Source of the DNA: an uncultured Selenomonadaceae bacterium
GTDB lineage: Bacteria; Bacillota; Negativicutes; Selenomonadales; Selenomonadaceae
Reading direction: 5' to 3'
Length of the DNA: 9,070 nucleotides
Assembly: GCA_958415865.1 (NCBI GenBank)
Contig: CATYZV010000057.1
Location: 1-9,070, forward strand
Shown here: one piece after another, positions 1-8,061 of the stretch
How positions within the stretch are numbered: position 1 is the first letter of the stretch
Layout of the letters: each line of letters starts with the position of its first letter
Notes under the pieces: generated by a model
The model's input: the letters and a program-made list of their open reading frames with translations, nothing else
Database searches by the model: none
Told to the model about the DNA's origin: nothing
Position numbers and translations under genes: made by a program

Positions 1-7
1 AATATAG

Positions 8-39
8 CCCTTTAATAGAATCCAGCGAGGTCGAAAGGG
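8..39 (+). promoter_or_regulatory. PyrR-binding hairpin (anti-antiterminator) in the pyr leader RNA
   Basis: The lower stem is CCCTTT (8-13) pairing with AAAGGG (34-39). The upper part, AATCCAGCGAGGTC at 19-32, matches the PyrR recognition consensus ARUCCNGNGAGGYU at 13 of 14 positions; only the last base differs, turning the closing A-U pair into A-C. The hexaloop CAGCGA fits the CNGNGA form. In Bacillus and relatives, UMP- or UTP-bound PyrR stabilises this hairpin and so allows the downstream terminator to form. The match and base pairing are seen directly; PyrR control is inferred from the family. The promoter of the operon lies outside the window. Confidence 0.85.
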
Positions 40-81
40 AGCACTATATATCTTTATATTGCGCTTATTGAAAGCTTTCTT
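35..81 (+). promoter_or_regulatory. Antiterminator pairing of the pyr attenuator
   Basis: AAGGGAGC (35-42) can pair with GCTTTCTT (74-81) over eight positions, two of them G-U, with C32-G84 and G33-U83 possible beyond an A-G mismatch. The left arm overlaps the closing stem of the PyrR hairpin, and the right arm overlaps the 5' arm of the terminator, so this structure excludes both. That is the arrangement expected of a PyrR attenuator: without nucleotide-bound PyrR this pairing forms and transcription continues into pyrB. The pairing was worked out by eye without energy calculation. Confidence 0.6.
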
Positions 82-116
82 GTGTTCGGCATGGCTGGCA
101 TGGGAAGGCTTTTTTT
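71..116 (+). terminator. Intrinsic terminator (attenuator) before pyrB
   Basis: AGCTTTCTTGTG (73-84) pairs with CATGGGAAGGCT (99-110) over 12 uninterrupted positions, four of them G-U. The loop is 14 bases (85-98), and seven T follow directly at 110-116. A71 and A72 can extend the stem into the T run. It ends 40 bases before the pyrB start codon, so it is placed to stop leader transcription and not to end an upstream gene. The many G-U pairs make it moderate in strength, which suits a structure that must compete with an antiterminator. Confidence 0.85.
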
Positions 117-142
117 GATATCAGCTTGGATTTAATTTTGCG

Positions 143-148
143 AAGGAG
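143..148 (+). promoter_or_regulatory. Ribosome binding site that decides the pyrB start
   Basis: AAGGAG at 143-148 is a near-perfect Shine-Dalgarno sequence. A GTG at 148 in the pyrB frame overlaps it and cannot be its start. The in-frame TTG at 157 sits eight bases downstream, the ideal distance. An ATG at 152 is in another frame. Confidence 0.8.
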
Positions 149-156
149 TGAATGTT

Positions 157-1104
157 TTGGCTAAAAACAATGTTTCGCTGCGCGGCAAGAATATTCTCGG
201 ACTTGAGTATTTTTCCCCGGAAGAGATTGAATTGGTGCTCGATACGGCGAAAGAGATGAAGAATGTCCTTCACCGCGACATCAAGAAGCTGCCGACGCTC
301 AGAGGCAAGTCGGTCGTTACTCTGTTTTATGAAGCTAGTACGAGGACGCGCACGTCGTTTGAGCTTGCGGGCAAATATCTCAGTGCGGATGTGGTGAATA
401 TCACGTCGAGCACAAGCAGCATTATCAAGGGCGAAAGCCTGCGCGATACGCTGCTGACGATCGAGGATATGGGTGTTGATGCTATCATCATGCGCCACAG
501 TGCGGAAGGTGCGGCTGAGTATGCGACGAAGGTAGTCAGCCCGGTCATCATCAATGCGGGCGACGGTGCTCATGCTCATCCGTCTCAGGGTCTTTTGAAT
601 CTGTTCACGATAAGGCAGCACAAGGGCACGCTCAAGGGCTTGAAGGTGGCTGTGATCGGCGACATCCTGCACAGCCGCGTTGCCAGAAGTGATATCTGGG
701 GTATGCGCAAGATGGGCATTGAGCTGCATCTGGCCGGCCCGAAATCCCTGCTGCCGCGATTCTTGGCGGATGAACCGGGTATTTTCGTGCATGACCGTGT
801 GGAAGATGCGATCGAAAATGCTGATGTCATCAATGTGCTTAGAATCCAGCTGGAACGCATGAAGTCGGGTCTGTTCCCGTCGCTGCGCGAATACGCTCGC
901 ATTTTCGGGCTTAATAAACAGCGTCTGGCTCTTGCCAAGGACGATGTGCTCGTGCTGCATCCCGGTCCTATGAACAAGGGCGTGGAAATCTCGCCGGAAG
1001 TGGCTTACGGGCTTCATTCGGCTATTCAGGATCAGGTTCAAAACGGCGTAGCCGTGCGCATGGCACTCTTAACTTTGACTTTAACGGGAGGTAGAGAACA
1101 ATGA
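157..1104 (+). CDS. pyrB: Aspartate carbamoyltransferase catalytic subunit
   Basis: This enzyme transfers the carbamoyl group from carbamoyl phosphate to L-aspartate, giving N-carbamoyl-aspartate, the first committed step of cytosolic UMP synthesis. From the TTG start at 157 the protein has 315 residues, normal for the family; a GTG at 148 would add three residues but lies inside the ribosome binding site. The carbamoyl-phosphate loop STRTRTSFE is at residues 61-69, the KGES lysine loop at 91-94, HPSQGLLNLFT at 141-151 (the catalytic histidine H141 of the HPTQ motif), LRIQLER with the aspartate-binding arginine near 229, and HPGPMNKGVEI at 268-278. HPxQ and STRTRTSFE separate it from ornithine carbamoyltransferase. 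No pyrI regulatory subunit gene follows, so a catalytic trimer as in Bacillus is likely, with control at the leader attenuator. The stop overlaps the pyrC start (ATGA, 1101-1104). Codon choice differs from the later genes: valine is mostly GTG and rarely GTA. Confidence 0.97.
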   Translation: MAKNNVSLRGKNILGLEYFSPEEIELVLDTAKEMKNVLHRDIKKLPTLRGKSVVTLFYEASTRTRTSFELAGKYLSADVVNITSSTSSIIKGESLRDTLLTIEDMGVDAIIMRHSAEGAAEYATKVVSPVIINAGDGAHAHPSQGLLNLFTIRQHKGTLKGLKVAVIGDILHSRVARSDIWGMRKMGIELHLAGPKSLLPRFLADEPGIFVHDRVEDAIENADVINVLRIQLERMKSGLFPSLREYARIFGLNKQRLALAKDDVLVLHPGPMNKGVEISPEVAYGLHSAIQDQVQNGVAVRMALLTLTLTGGREQ

Positions 1105-2393
1105 AATTGCTGATAAAAGGCGGCCGCGTCATCAACCCCGGCAAGGATTTTGACGCTGTGAGCGATGTGCTGATCGAGGACGGCAAAGTAACAGCCATCG
1201 GTGAAAACCTGGCGGCAGACGGTGCTCAGGTCATCGACGCTGCGGGCAAAGTGGTAGCACCGGGCTTCATTGATATGCACACGCATCTGCGCGAACCGGG
1301 CCAGGAAGCAAAAGAAGATTTCGGCTCCGGCTCCAGGGCAGCGGCAGCAGGCGGTTTCACTACGGTGGCTACGATGCCGAATACGAAACCTGTAGTCGAT
1401 AATGCTGCTCTCGTCTTAGGCATGAAAAAGCGCGCTGAAGAAGCGGGCGTGGTCCACATTGAAATCGTCGGCGCAGTAACGAAGAAGCAGGAAGGCAATG
1501 AACTGGCTGAAATCGGCGACATGGTCGATGCCGGCATAATCTTCTTATCTGACGACGGTCATTTTGACAACAACAGCAAATTGATGCTAAATGCGATGGA
1601 TTATGCGCGCACGTTCGGCAAGGCGATCGCTTCCCATGCTGAAGAAAGCAGCCTCGTAGCTGAAGGCGTTATGAACGAAGGCCACCGCTCTGCTATGCTG
1701 GGCATGAAAGGCCGCCCGACCGTAGCGGAAGACATCGCCGTAATGCGCGAAATCCTCTTGGCGGAATACGCTGATGCCTGGATTCACATCTGCCATATCA
1801 GCTCCAAAAATGCCATCGACATGGTGCGCCGGGCGAAAAAACGCGGCGTGCACGTTACGGCGGAAGTTACGCCGCACCATCTGACGATGACGGATGAAAT
1901 GGTAGATCCTACTGATTCCTGCACGAAAGTAAATCCGCCCCTGCGCGGCAAAGCCGACATTGAAGCGGCACTGGAAGGCTTGAAGGACGGCACTATCGAC
2001 ATGATAGCCACCGACCATTCCCCGCACGCACAGGAAGAAAAAGACAAAGAATACAAATTCGCACCGAGCGGCTTCCCCGGCCTTGAAACGGCTCTGGGCG
2101 TGCTCCTAACGGATCTGTATCACAAAGATAAAATTTCTCTGCCCGAACTCGTAAATAAAATGAGCTATATGCCCGGCAAGATATTCTTCGGCGGCAAGCG
2201 CGGCGTGCTCGAACAGGGCGCACCAGCAGACGTAGTCGTCTTCGACCCTGAGCTGGAATGGACGGTCGATGCGGCTAAGTTCTACACTCGCGGCTCGCAC
2301 AGCCCGTTCGTGGGCAGAAAGCTCAAAGGCAAAGCTGTCATGACCATCGTCGACGGCAAAATAGTTATGAAAGATGGCGAAGTTTTAGCATAA
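1101..2393 (+). CDS. pyrC: Dihydroorotase (class I type)
   Basis: This zinc-dependent amidohydrolase cyclises N-carbamoyl-aspartate to dihydroorotate. The protein has 430 residues, the length of the Bacillus and Aquifex type rather than the shorter E. coli type. Metal ligands are visible in order: DMHTHLREPG at 58-67 with H60 and H62 (R64 binds substrate), the bridging D151 in SDDGH, H179 in SHAEE, H232 in ICHISS, and D305 in ATDHSPH. KVNPPLR at 276-282 is also typical. The aspartate at 151 in place of a carboxylated lysine marks the class I single-chain enzymes. Translation starts at the ATG within the ATGA overlap with pyrB, behind GGGAGG at 1086-1091, so the two are probably translationally coupled. 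All active-site residues are present, so it should be active and not a PyrX-like pseudo-dihydroorotase. Confidence 0.96.
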   Translation: MKLLIKGGRVINPGKDFDAVSDVLIEDGKVTAIGENLAADGAQVIDAAGKVVAPGFIDMHTHLREPGQEAKEDFGSGSRAAAAGGFTTVATMPNTKPVVDNAALVLGMKKRAEEAGVVHIEIVGAVTKKQEGNELAEIGDMVDAGIIFLSDDGHFDNNSKLMLNAMDYARTFGKAIASHAEESSLVAEGVMNEGHRSAMLGMKGRPTVAEDIAVMREILLAEYADAWIHICHISSKNAIDMVRRAKKRGVHVTAEVTPHHLTMTDEMVDPTDSCTKVNPPLRGKADIEAALEGLKDGTIDMIATDHSPHAQEEKDKEYKFAPSGFPGLETALGVLLTDLYHKDKISLPELVNKMSYMPGKIFFGGKRGVLEQGAPADVVVFDPELEWTVDAAKFYTRGSHSPFVGRKLKGKAVMTIVDGKIVMKDGEVLA

Positions 2394-2420
2394 CAGCCTT
2401 AATTTTTTGGAGGTGCTCTT

Positions 2421-3488
2421 TTGAAAGGCAAATTGATATTAGAAGACGGAACCGTATTCCACGGCGATATGCTCGACGCTAAAAACGTCTACGGTGAAGT
2501 CGTATTCAATACCGGTATGACCGGCTATCAGGAAATCCTGACCGACCCTTCCTACTGCTGCCAGATCGTAACGCTGACTTATCCTCTGATCGGCAACTAC
2601 GGCGCAGCGAAGAAATTCAATCAGTCGCGCAAATGTTTCTTCAACGGCTTTATAATCGGTGAACTCTGCGACATCGGCAGCAACTGGCAGAAAGAAGAAG
2701 AACTCAGCGACTGGCTCAAAGCGCAGGACATTCCCTGCCTCTACAACGTCGATACGCGCGCTATCACGCGCCACATCCGCTCTGCCGGTGCTATGAAAGG
2801 CGTGCTCGTCCCCGATACGGCAACGCAGTCAGAAATCGACGCTCTGATGGCAAATCCCATTCCGCGCGAAGTCGTAAAGATCGTTACCACGCCTGAAACG
2901 TACAAGATCGCTAATCCCGGCGGCCCGCACGTCGTAGTAATGGACTTCGGCATCAAAAAACACATCCTCGATTCGCTGCACGCTCTCGGCTGCGATCTGA
3001 CAGTAGTGCCTGCTTTTACGAAAGCTGAAGAAGTCATGGCAATGAATCCCGACGGACTGTTCCTCTCCAACGGCCCCGGCGACCCCAAAGACCTGCCGGA
3101 AATCATCGCTGAAGTCAAGAAGATCGCCGGCAAAGTTCCGACGTTCGGCATCTGCCTCGGCCATCAGCTGATATCGCTGGCATTCGGTGCTGATACGTAC
3201 AAATTGAAATTCGGCCACCGCGGTTCCAACCAGCCGGTCAAAAACCTCGCTACCGGCCGCGTCCACATCACCTCGCAGAACCACGGCTACGCCGTAGATG
3301 AAGAATCGCTCAAGAATACGCCGCTGGAAGTAACGCATATCTCCGTCAACGACGGCACGGTGGAAGGCGTGCGCCATAAAGACCTGCCTATCTTCTCGGT
3401 GCAGTACCACCCGGAAGCTTCGCCCGGACCGGACGACAACCAGTATCTCTTCGATCAATTTTGGACGATGCTTCAGAAAGGGGAATAA
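2421..3488 (+). CDS. carA: Carbamoyl-phosphate synthase small subunit (glutaminase)
   Basis: CarA hydrolyses glutamine and channels the ammonia to CarB. The 355-residue product starts at a TTG placed seven bases after GGAGG (2409-2413). The N-terminal CPSase small-chain domain covers about residues 1-150, with VFNTGMTGYQEILTDPSY at 28-45. The class I glutamine amidotransferase domain covers about 168-352: the nucleophile C245 lies in GICLGHQ, with KFGHRGSNQPV at 263-273 and the histidine and glutamate of the catalytic triad at H330 and E332. It lies 27 bases after pyrC and four bases before carB. Its position inside a pyrimidine operon suggests the synthase serves mainly this pathway (Bacillus PyrAA type), though arginine synthesis may share it if the genome has no second copy. 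Confidence 0.97.
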   Translation: MKGKLILEDGTVFHGDMLDAKNVYGEVVFNTGMTGYQEILTDPSYCCQIVTLTYPLIGNYGAAKKFNQSRKCFFNGFIIGELCDIGSNWQKEEELSDWLKAQDIPCLYNVDTRAITRHIRSAGAMKGVLVPDTATQSEIDALMANPIPREVVKIVTTPETYKIANPGGPHVVVMDFGIKKHILDSLHALGCDLTVVPAFTKAEEVMAMNPDGLFLSNGPGDPKDLPEIIAEVKKIAGKVPTFGICLGHQLISLAFGADTYKLKFGHRGSNQPVKNLATGRVHITSQNHGYAVDEESLKNTPLEVTHISVNDGTVEGVRHKDLPIFSVQYHPEASPGPDDNQYLFDQFWTMLQKGE

Positions 3489-3492
3489 TTAA

Positions 3493-6400
3493 GTGCCAAA
3501 GAAACAAAACCTGAAAAAAGTAATGGTCATCGGCTCCGGCCCTATCGTCATCGGCCAGGCTGCTGAATTCGACTACGCAGGCACACAGGCTTGCCGCGCG
3601 CTCAAAGAAGAAGGTCTTGAAGTTGTCCTCGTAAACAGCAATCCTGCTACAATCATGACGGATAAAGACATCGCTGACCGCGTTTATATCGAACCGCTGA
3701 CAGTCGAATTTCTCGATGAAATTTTAAATAAAGAACGCCCCGACGGGCTGCTCGCTACACTCGGCGGACAGGCAGGCCTCAACCTCGCCGTAAAGCTCGC
3801 CGAAGCAGGCATTTTGAAAAAATACAATGTAGAGCTGCTCGGCACCTCGCTCAAGGCTATTGAAAAAGCCGAAGACCGCGAACTGTTCAAAGAAACGATG
3901 CAGAAGCTCGGCGAACCTATCCCCGAAAGCCTCATCGTCGACGACGTGGCTTCCGCTGTGGAATTTGCCAACAAGATCGGCTACCCCATCATCGTGCGCC
4001 CCGCTTACACGCTCGGCGGCACGGGCGGCGGCATTGCGGAAGATGAAGACGAACTGATCGAAATCGTAATCCGCGGTCTCAAGTACAGCATGATCGGCCA
4101 GGTACTGATCGAACGCAGCGTAGCAGGCTGGAAAGAAATCGAGTACGAAGTAATGCGCGATGCCAACGATAACTGCATCGTAGTCTGCAACATGGAAAAC
4201 CTCGACCCCGTAGGCGTGCACACCGGCGACAGCATTGTCGTAGCACCGTCCCAGACGCTGACCGACCACGAATACCAGATGCTCCGCAGCGCGTCTCTGC
4301 GCATCATCCGTGAACTCGGCATCGAAGGCGGCTGCAATGCTCAGTACGCTCTTGATACCAAGACGAACCAGTATTACGTAATCGAAGTAAATCCCCGCGT
4401 AAGCCGCTCCAGTGCGCTCGCATCCAAGGCAACGGGCTACCCCATCGCCAAGGTTTCCGCGAAGATCGCCATCGGCTACACGCTCGATGAAATCACCAAC
4501 GCCGTAACGAAGAAGACGAAAGCCTGCTTTGAACCGTCGCTCGACTACTGCGTCGTCAAATTCCCACGCTGGCCGTTCGACAAATTCGTCTACGCTGACC
4601 ACACCCTCGGCACACAGATGAAGGCAACGGGCGAAGTAATGTCCATCGACCGCAATTTTGAAGCGGCTCTCTTAAAAGCAGTGCGCTCGCTGGAAATCGG
4701 CGTAAACCGCCTGCACATGGACAAATTCGACAATCTCAGCGACGATAAACTGCTGGCACGCCTCTCCAGCATCAACGATGAAAGACTGTTTGTAATCGCT
4801 GAAATCATGCGCCGCGGCATCGCTGACGTGGACAAGATCAACAGCGTAACGAAGATCGATAAATGGTTCCTGCGCCACATCAAGCACATCACTGACGTGG
4901 AAAACAGGCTGAAAGCCGAAGGCCTCAATGAAGAAAATCTGCGTGAAGCAAAACGCTACGGCCTGGCTGACCGCTCCATCGGCGAAATCGTCGGCAAGGA
5001 CATGAACGAAGTGCGCGCTATGCGCAAAGCAATGAACCTGCTGCCGTGCTACAAGATGGTAGACACCTGCGCCGCTGAATTTGAAGCTGCAACGCCGTAT
5101 TACTACTCCACTTACCACGCTCAGGAAGACGAAGTGAAAGTAACGAATGACCGCAAAGTCATCGTACTCGGCTCCGGCCCTATCCGCATCGGCCAGGGTG
5201 TAGAATTCGACTACTGCTCCGTTCACTCCGTATGGGCACTGCGCAAGATGGGCATCGAAGCTATCATCATCAACAACAACCCTGAAACGGTCAGCACCGA
5301 CTTCGACATCTCCGACCGCCTCTACTTTGAACCGCTGACGACTGAAGATGTGCTCAACATCATCGACAAGGAAAAACCGGAAGGCGTAATCGTCCAGTTC
5401 GGCGGCCAGACGGCAATCAACCTCGCTGCATCGCTCAAAGCAGCAGGCGTAAAAGTATTCGGCACCTCCGTCGACGATATCGACCGCGCAGAAGACCGCG
5501 AACGCTTTGAAGAAGTGCTCGAACAGACGCATATCCCCAGACCGCAGGGTGCTAGCGTTACGAATGTAGAAGATGCAGTAAAAGCAGCTGAACAGATAGG
5601 CTATCCTTCCATGGTTCGCCCGTCCTACGTACTCGGCGGCCGCGCAATGGAAATCGTCTACAACGAAGCAGAACTGCGCGACTACATGGCACGCGCCGTA
5701 AAAGTTACGCCTGACCACCCTGTCCTCATCGACCATTACATGCAGGGCACGGAAGTCGAAGTAGATGCTATCTCCGACGGCGAAACTGTAGTAATCCCCG
5801 GCATCATGGAACATATCGAACGCGCAGGCGTTCACTCCGGCGACTCCATCGCCGTATACCCGCCGCAGACGCTTTCCTCCAAGGTCATCTTCACCATCAT
5901 CGACTACACGAAACGCCTCGGTCTCAACCTCCATGTAAAAGGCCTCTTGAACATCCAGTACGTAGTCGTCAACGACAATGTATACGTAATCGAAGTAAAT
6001 CCCCGCTCCAGCCGCACCGTGCCGTTCCTCAGCAAAGTTACGGACATCAACATGGTAGAGCTTGCCACCCGCGCAGCACTCGGCCACAAGCTCAGCGAAT
6101 ACGGCTTCAAATCCGGACTCGTACCGCCCAAGCCTTACGTAGCACTCAAAGCACCTGTATTCTCGTTTGCAAAAATGCAGGACGTAGACATTTCGCTCGG
6201 CCCGGAAATGAAATCGACCGGCGAGGTAATGGGCATCGACTACCATTATTCCCGCGCACTCTACAAAGCTATCACCGGTGCAGGCATGAACATCCCCACC
6301 GAAGGAACTATCCTGTTCACCGTAGCAGACAAAGATAAAGAAGAAATGAAACAGCTCGGCCGCGCCTTTGCCGAACTCGGCTTCAAGATCGCCGCTACCG

Positions 6401-6744
6401 AAGGCACAGCCAAAGCCCTCAAAGAAGTCGGCGTAGAAGCCTCCAGCGTTTACAAAGTTCACGAACGCGACAAGAATCTCAACAACGAACACAGCAGCGA
6501 CATCATCAAGATGATCAAAGCCGGCGGCATCAACATGGTAATCACCACCCAGACCCCCGGCCAGAAATTCGCCAAAGACGGTTTCCGCATCCGCCGCGCA
6601 ACAGTAGAACACGGCATCGCCTGCCTGACCTCGCTCGACACGGCATGGGAAGTACTGCGCGTACTCGACTTCATGCGTGAACGCCGTCTTGTCTACTCCC
6701 TCGCCCTGCAGGATTACATCGGCGGCGGCGACGAATTAGCTTGA
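3493..6744 (+). CDS. carB: Carbamoyl-phosphate synthase large subunit
   Basis: CarB uses ammonia from CarA, bicarbonate and two ATP to make carbamoyl phosphate. The 1083-residue protein starts at GTG behind AAAGGGG (3477-3483) and shows the two homologous halves of the family. The first half (carboxyphosphate synthesis) begins with [17 protein letters not shown] near residue 14 and has R169, the glycine-rich GGTGGG at 175-180 and EVNPR with E298, N300 and R302. The second half (carbamate phosphorylation) begins near residue 550 with [17 protein letters not shown] and has EVNPR with E834 and N836. From about 940 to the end lies an MGS-like allosteric domain, where UMP, UTP, PRPP or ornithine bind in relatives. 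The protein is slightly longer than the E. coli enzyme (1073). I see no frameshift. Antisense frames opposite this gene, including one of 646 codons, are by-products of its composition. Confidence 0.98.
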   Translation: MPKKQNLKKVMVIGSGPIVIGQAAEFDYAGTQACRALKEEGLEVVLVNSNPATIMTDKDIADRVYIEPLTVEFLDEILNKERPDGLLATLGGQAGLNLAVKLAEAGILKKYNVELLGTSLKAIEKAEDRELFKETMQKLGEPIPESLIVDDVASAVEFANKIGYPIIVRPAYTLGGTGGGIAEDEDELIEIVIRGLKYSMIGQVLIERSVAGWKEIEYEVMRDANDNCIVVCNMENLDPVGVHTGDSIVVAPSQTLTDHEYQMLRSASLRIIRELGIEGGCNAQYALDTKTNQYYVIEVNPRVSRSSALASKATGYPIAKVSAKIAIGYTLDEITNAVTKKTKACFEPSLDYCVVKFPRWPFDKFVYADHTLGTQMKATGEVMSIDRNFEAALLKAVRSLEIGVNRLHMDKFDNLSDDKLLARLSSINDERLFVIAEIMRRGIADVDKINSVTKIDKWFLRHIKHITDVENRLKAEGLNEENLREAKRYGLADRSIGEIVGKDMNEVRAMRKAMNLLPCYKMVDTCAAEFEAATPYYYSTYHAQEDEVKVTNDRKVIVLGSGPIRIGQGVEFDYCSVHSVWALRKMGIEAIIINNNPETVSTDFDISDRLYFEPLTTEDVLNIIDKEKPEGVIVQFGGQTAINLAASLKAAGVKVFGTSVDDIDRAEDRERFEEVLEQTHIPRPQGASVTNVEDAVKAAEQIGYPSMVRPSYVLGGRAMEIVYNEAELRDYMARAVKVTPDHPVLIDHYMQGTEVEVDAISDGETVVIPGIMEHIERAGVHSGDSIAVYPPQTLSSKVIFTIIDYTKRLGLNLHVKGLLNIQYVVVNDNVYVIEVNPRSSRTVPFLSKVTDINMVELATRAALGHKLSEYGFKSGLVPPKPYVALKAPVFSFAKMQDVDISLGPEMKSTGEVMGIDYHYSRALYKAITGAGMNIPTEGTILFTVADKDKEEMKQLGRAFAELGFKIAATEGTAKALKEVGVEASSVYKVHERDKNLNNEHSSDIIKMIKAGGINMVITTQTPGQKFAKDGFRIRRATVEHGIACLTSLDTAWEVLRVLDFMRERRLVYSLALQDYIGGGDELA

Positions 6745-6766
6745 TTAAACGAGGTAATAAATTTCA

Positions 6767-7486
6767 ATGGTAAAAGATAGACTTATTTCCGCCCTCGATT
6801 TCCACACCCAAGAAGAAGCACTCGCCCTCGTCGACGAACTCGGCGACAGAGTTTCCTTCTACAAAGTAGGCATGGAACTGTTCTACGCAGTAGGCACTTC
6901 CATAATCGACGAACTGAAAAAACGCGACAAAAAAATATTCCTCGACCTCAAGCTGCACGACATCCCCAACACCGTGGCGCAGGGACTCTGCTCCCTGCTG
7001 CGCCAGGGCGTGGACATCATGACGATCCACAGCTGGGGCGGCTACACCATGATGAAAAAAGCCGGCGAAGCAGTCCGCGAAGAAGCTGAGCACCTCGGCA
7101 TACCAAAGCCCAAAGTCATCGCCATCACAGTGCTGACAAGCATCAACAGCGAAGACTGGTCAGGCCTCGGCCAGACAGCCCCGATACGCGAACAGGTAGT
7201 CCGCCTGGCAAAGCTCGCCAAAAAAGCAGGCCTAGACGGCGTAGTAGCATCCCCTAAAGAAGCCCAGGCAATCCGCGAAGTCTGCGGCGAAGATTTCCTC
7301 ATCGTAACACCCGGCGTGCGCCCCGCAGGCTCCTCGCTCGACGACCAGAGCCGCGTTGCCACACCTGCACAGGCACTGAGAAACGGCGCGTCGCACCTCG
7401 TAATCGGCAGACCCATCAGAGCAGCAGCCGACCCCGTAGCAGCTGCCGCCAACATCTTAAAAGAAATGGAGAGCGTTATAAAATGA
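6767..7486 (+). CDS. pyrF: Orotidine 5'-phosphate decarboxylase
   Basis: This cytosolic TIM-barrel enzyme decarboxylates OMP to UMP, the last step of the pathway. The 239-residue product has the bacterial group I length. The catalytic D-K-x-x-D array lies in FLDLKLHDIPNT with D60, K62 and D65; SALDF opens the barrel near residue 8, VTPGVRP is at 180-186, DQSRVATPAQA at 193-203, and the phosphate-binding arginine R216 lies in IGRPI. The usual VHxxGG segment reads IHSWGG at 87-92, with a bulky tryptophan where small residues are common; the conserved histidine H88 is kept. The ATG at 6767 is preceded by GAGGT at 6751-6755, a somewhat long spacing of 11 bases. It follows carB after 22 bases, at the place where pyrK and pyrD stand in Bacillus-type operons, and its stop overlaps pyrE (ATGA). 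Confidence 0.97.
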   Translation: MVKDRLISALDFHTQEEALALVDELGDRVSFYKVGMELFYAVGTSIIDELKKRDKKIFLDLKLHDIPNTVAQGLCSLLRQGVDIMTIHSWGGYTMMKKAGEAVREEAEHLGIPKPKVIAITVLTSINSEDWSGLGQTAPIREQVVRLAKLAKKAGLDGVVASPKEAQAIREVCGEDFLIVTPGVRPAGSSLDDQSRVATPAQALRNGASHLVIGRPIRAAADPVAAAANILKEMESVIK

Positions 7487-8058
7487 CAGAACAGGAAGTA
7501 AAAGATTTACTGCTCGAAACACACGCCATAATGGAAGGTCATTTCCTCTTGACCTCCGGACTGCACAGCCCCCTGTACGTAGAAAAATTCAACGTACTCC
7601 AGCATCCCCAATACACCGAAAAACTCTGCAAAGCCTTAGCAGAATACTTCGCTGACAAAAACATCGAAACAGTAGTCGGACCCATGACCGGCGGCATCCT
7701 GCTGGCCCATGAAGTCGGCAAGGCACTCGGCACAAGAGCAATCTTCACCGAACGCGTAAACGGCAAAATGGCATTCCGCCGCGGCTTCAGCCTCAAGCCC
7801 GGCGAACGCGTAGCAATCGTCGAAGACATCGTAACAACCGGCGGCTCCGTGCGCGAAGTCATCGACGTAGTAAAAGCAGAAGGCGCAATCCCCGTAGGCG
7901 TAGGCCTCCTCGTAGACAGAAGCGGCGGCAAGGCAACATTTGAAGACGTACCTGCACACGCACTGCTCCACCTCGACGTAACCACCTACAAACCCGAAGA
8001 ATGTCCCCTCTGCCATGAAGGCGTACCCATGACAAAACGCGGACGCACCGGCAAATAA
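7483..8058 (+). CDS. pyrE: Orotate phosphoribosyltransferase
   Basis: PyrE joins orotate and PRPP to give OMP. The 191-residue protein has the type I phosphoribosyltransferase PRPP loop VAIVEDIVTTGGS at 110-122. Other marks are LTSGLHSPLYVEKFN at 23-37, VVGPMTGGILLAHEVG at 64-79 and the mobile catalytic-loop region FTERVNGKMAFRRGF at 88-102. The C-terminus carries a Cys-x-x-Cys pair (C174, C177) in EECPLCHEGVP and a basic tail; as far as I recall this tail is typical of the Thermus-like PyrE subgroup and absent from the E. coli type. Translation starts within the pyrF stop (ATGA), behind GGAGAG at 7468-7473. Valine codons are about 17 GTA of 22 by eye, against about 2 of 26 in pyrB. Confidence 0.96.
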   Translation: MTEQEVKDLLLETHAIMEGHFLLTSGLHSPLYVEKFNVLQHPQYTEKLCKALAEYFADKNIETVVGPMTGGILLAHEVGKALGTRAIFTERVNGKMAFRRGFSLKPGERVAIVEDIVTTGGSVREVIDVVKAEGAIPVGVGLLVDRSGGKATFEDVPAHALLHLDVTTYKPEECPLCHEGVPMTKRGRTGK

Positions 8059-8061
8059 TAA

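Noticed and set aside
148..156. GTG at 148 as the start of pyrB.
   Set aside because: It overlaps the Shine-Dalgarno sequence AAGGAG (143-148); the TTG at 157 has the correct spacing and gives the usual protein length.
121..1041. A 306-codon minus-strand frame opposite pyrB.
   Set aside because: It is covered by the pyrB gene with all its catalytic motifs, its ends have no ribosome binding site or promoter, and it would cross the pyr leader.
2394..2420. A possible regulatory site in the gap between pyrC and carA.
   Set aside because: The 27 bases hold only the carA ribosome binding site and a short T run with no hairpin before it.
3520..5340. Repeated sequence between the first and second halves of carB.
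   Set aside because: This is the ancient internal duplication shared by all large carbamoyl-phosphate synthase subunits and not a new repeat.
4672..6612. A 646-codon open frame on the minus strand opposite carB, with other long antisense frames under carA and carB.
   Set aside because: The plus strand encodes an unmistakable CarB over the whole length. The antisense frame gives low-complexity, aromatic and acidic sequence with no recognisable motif, as expected from the codon bias of the gene on the other strand.
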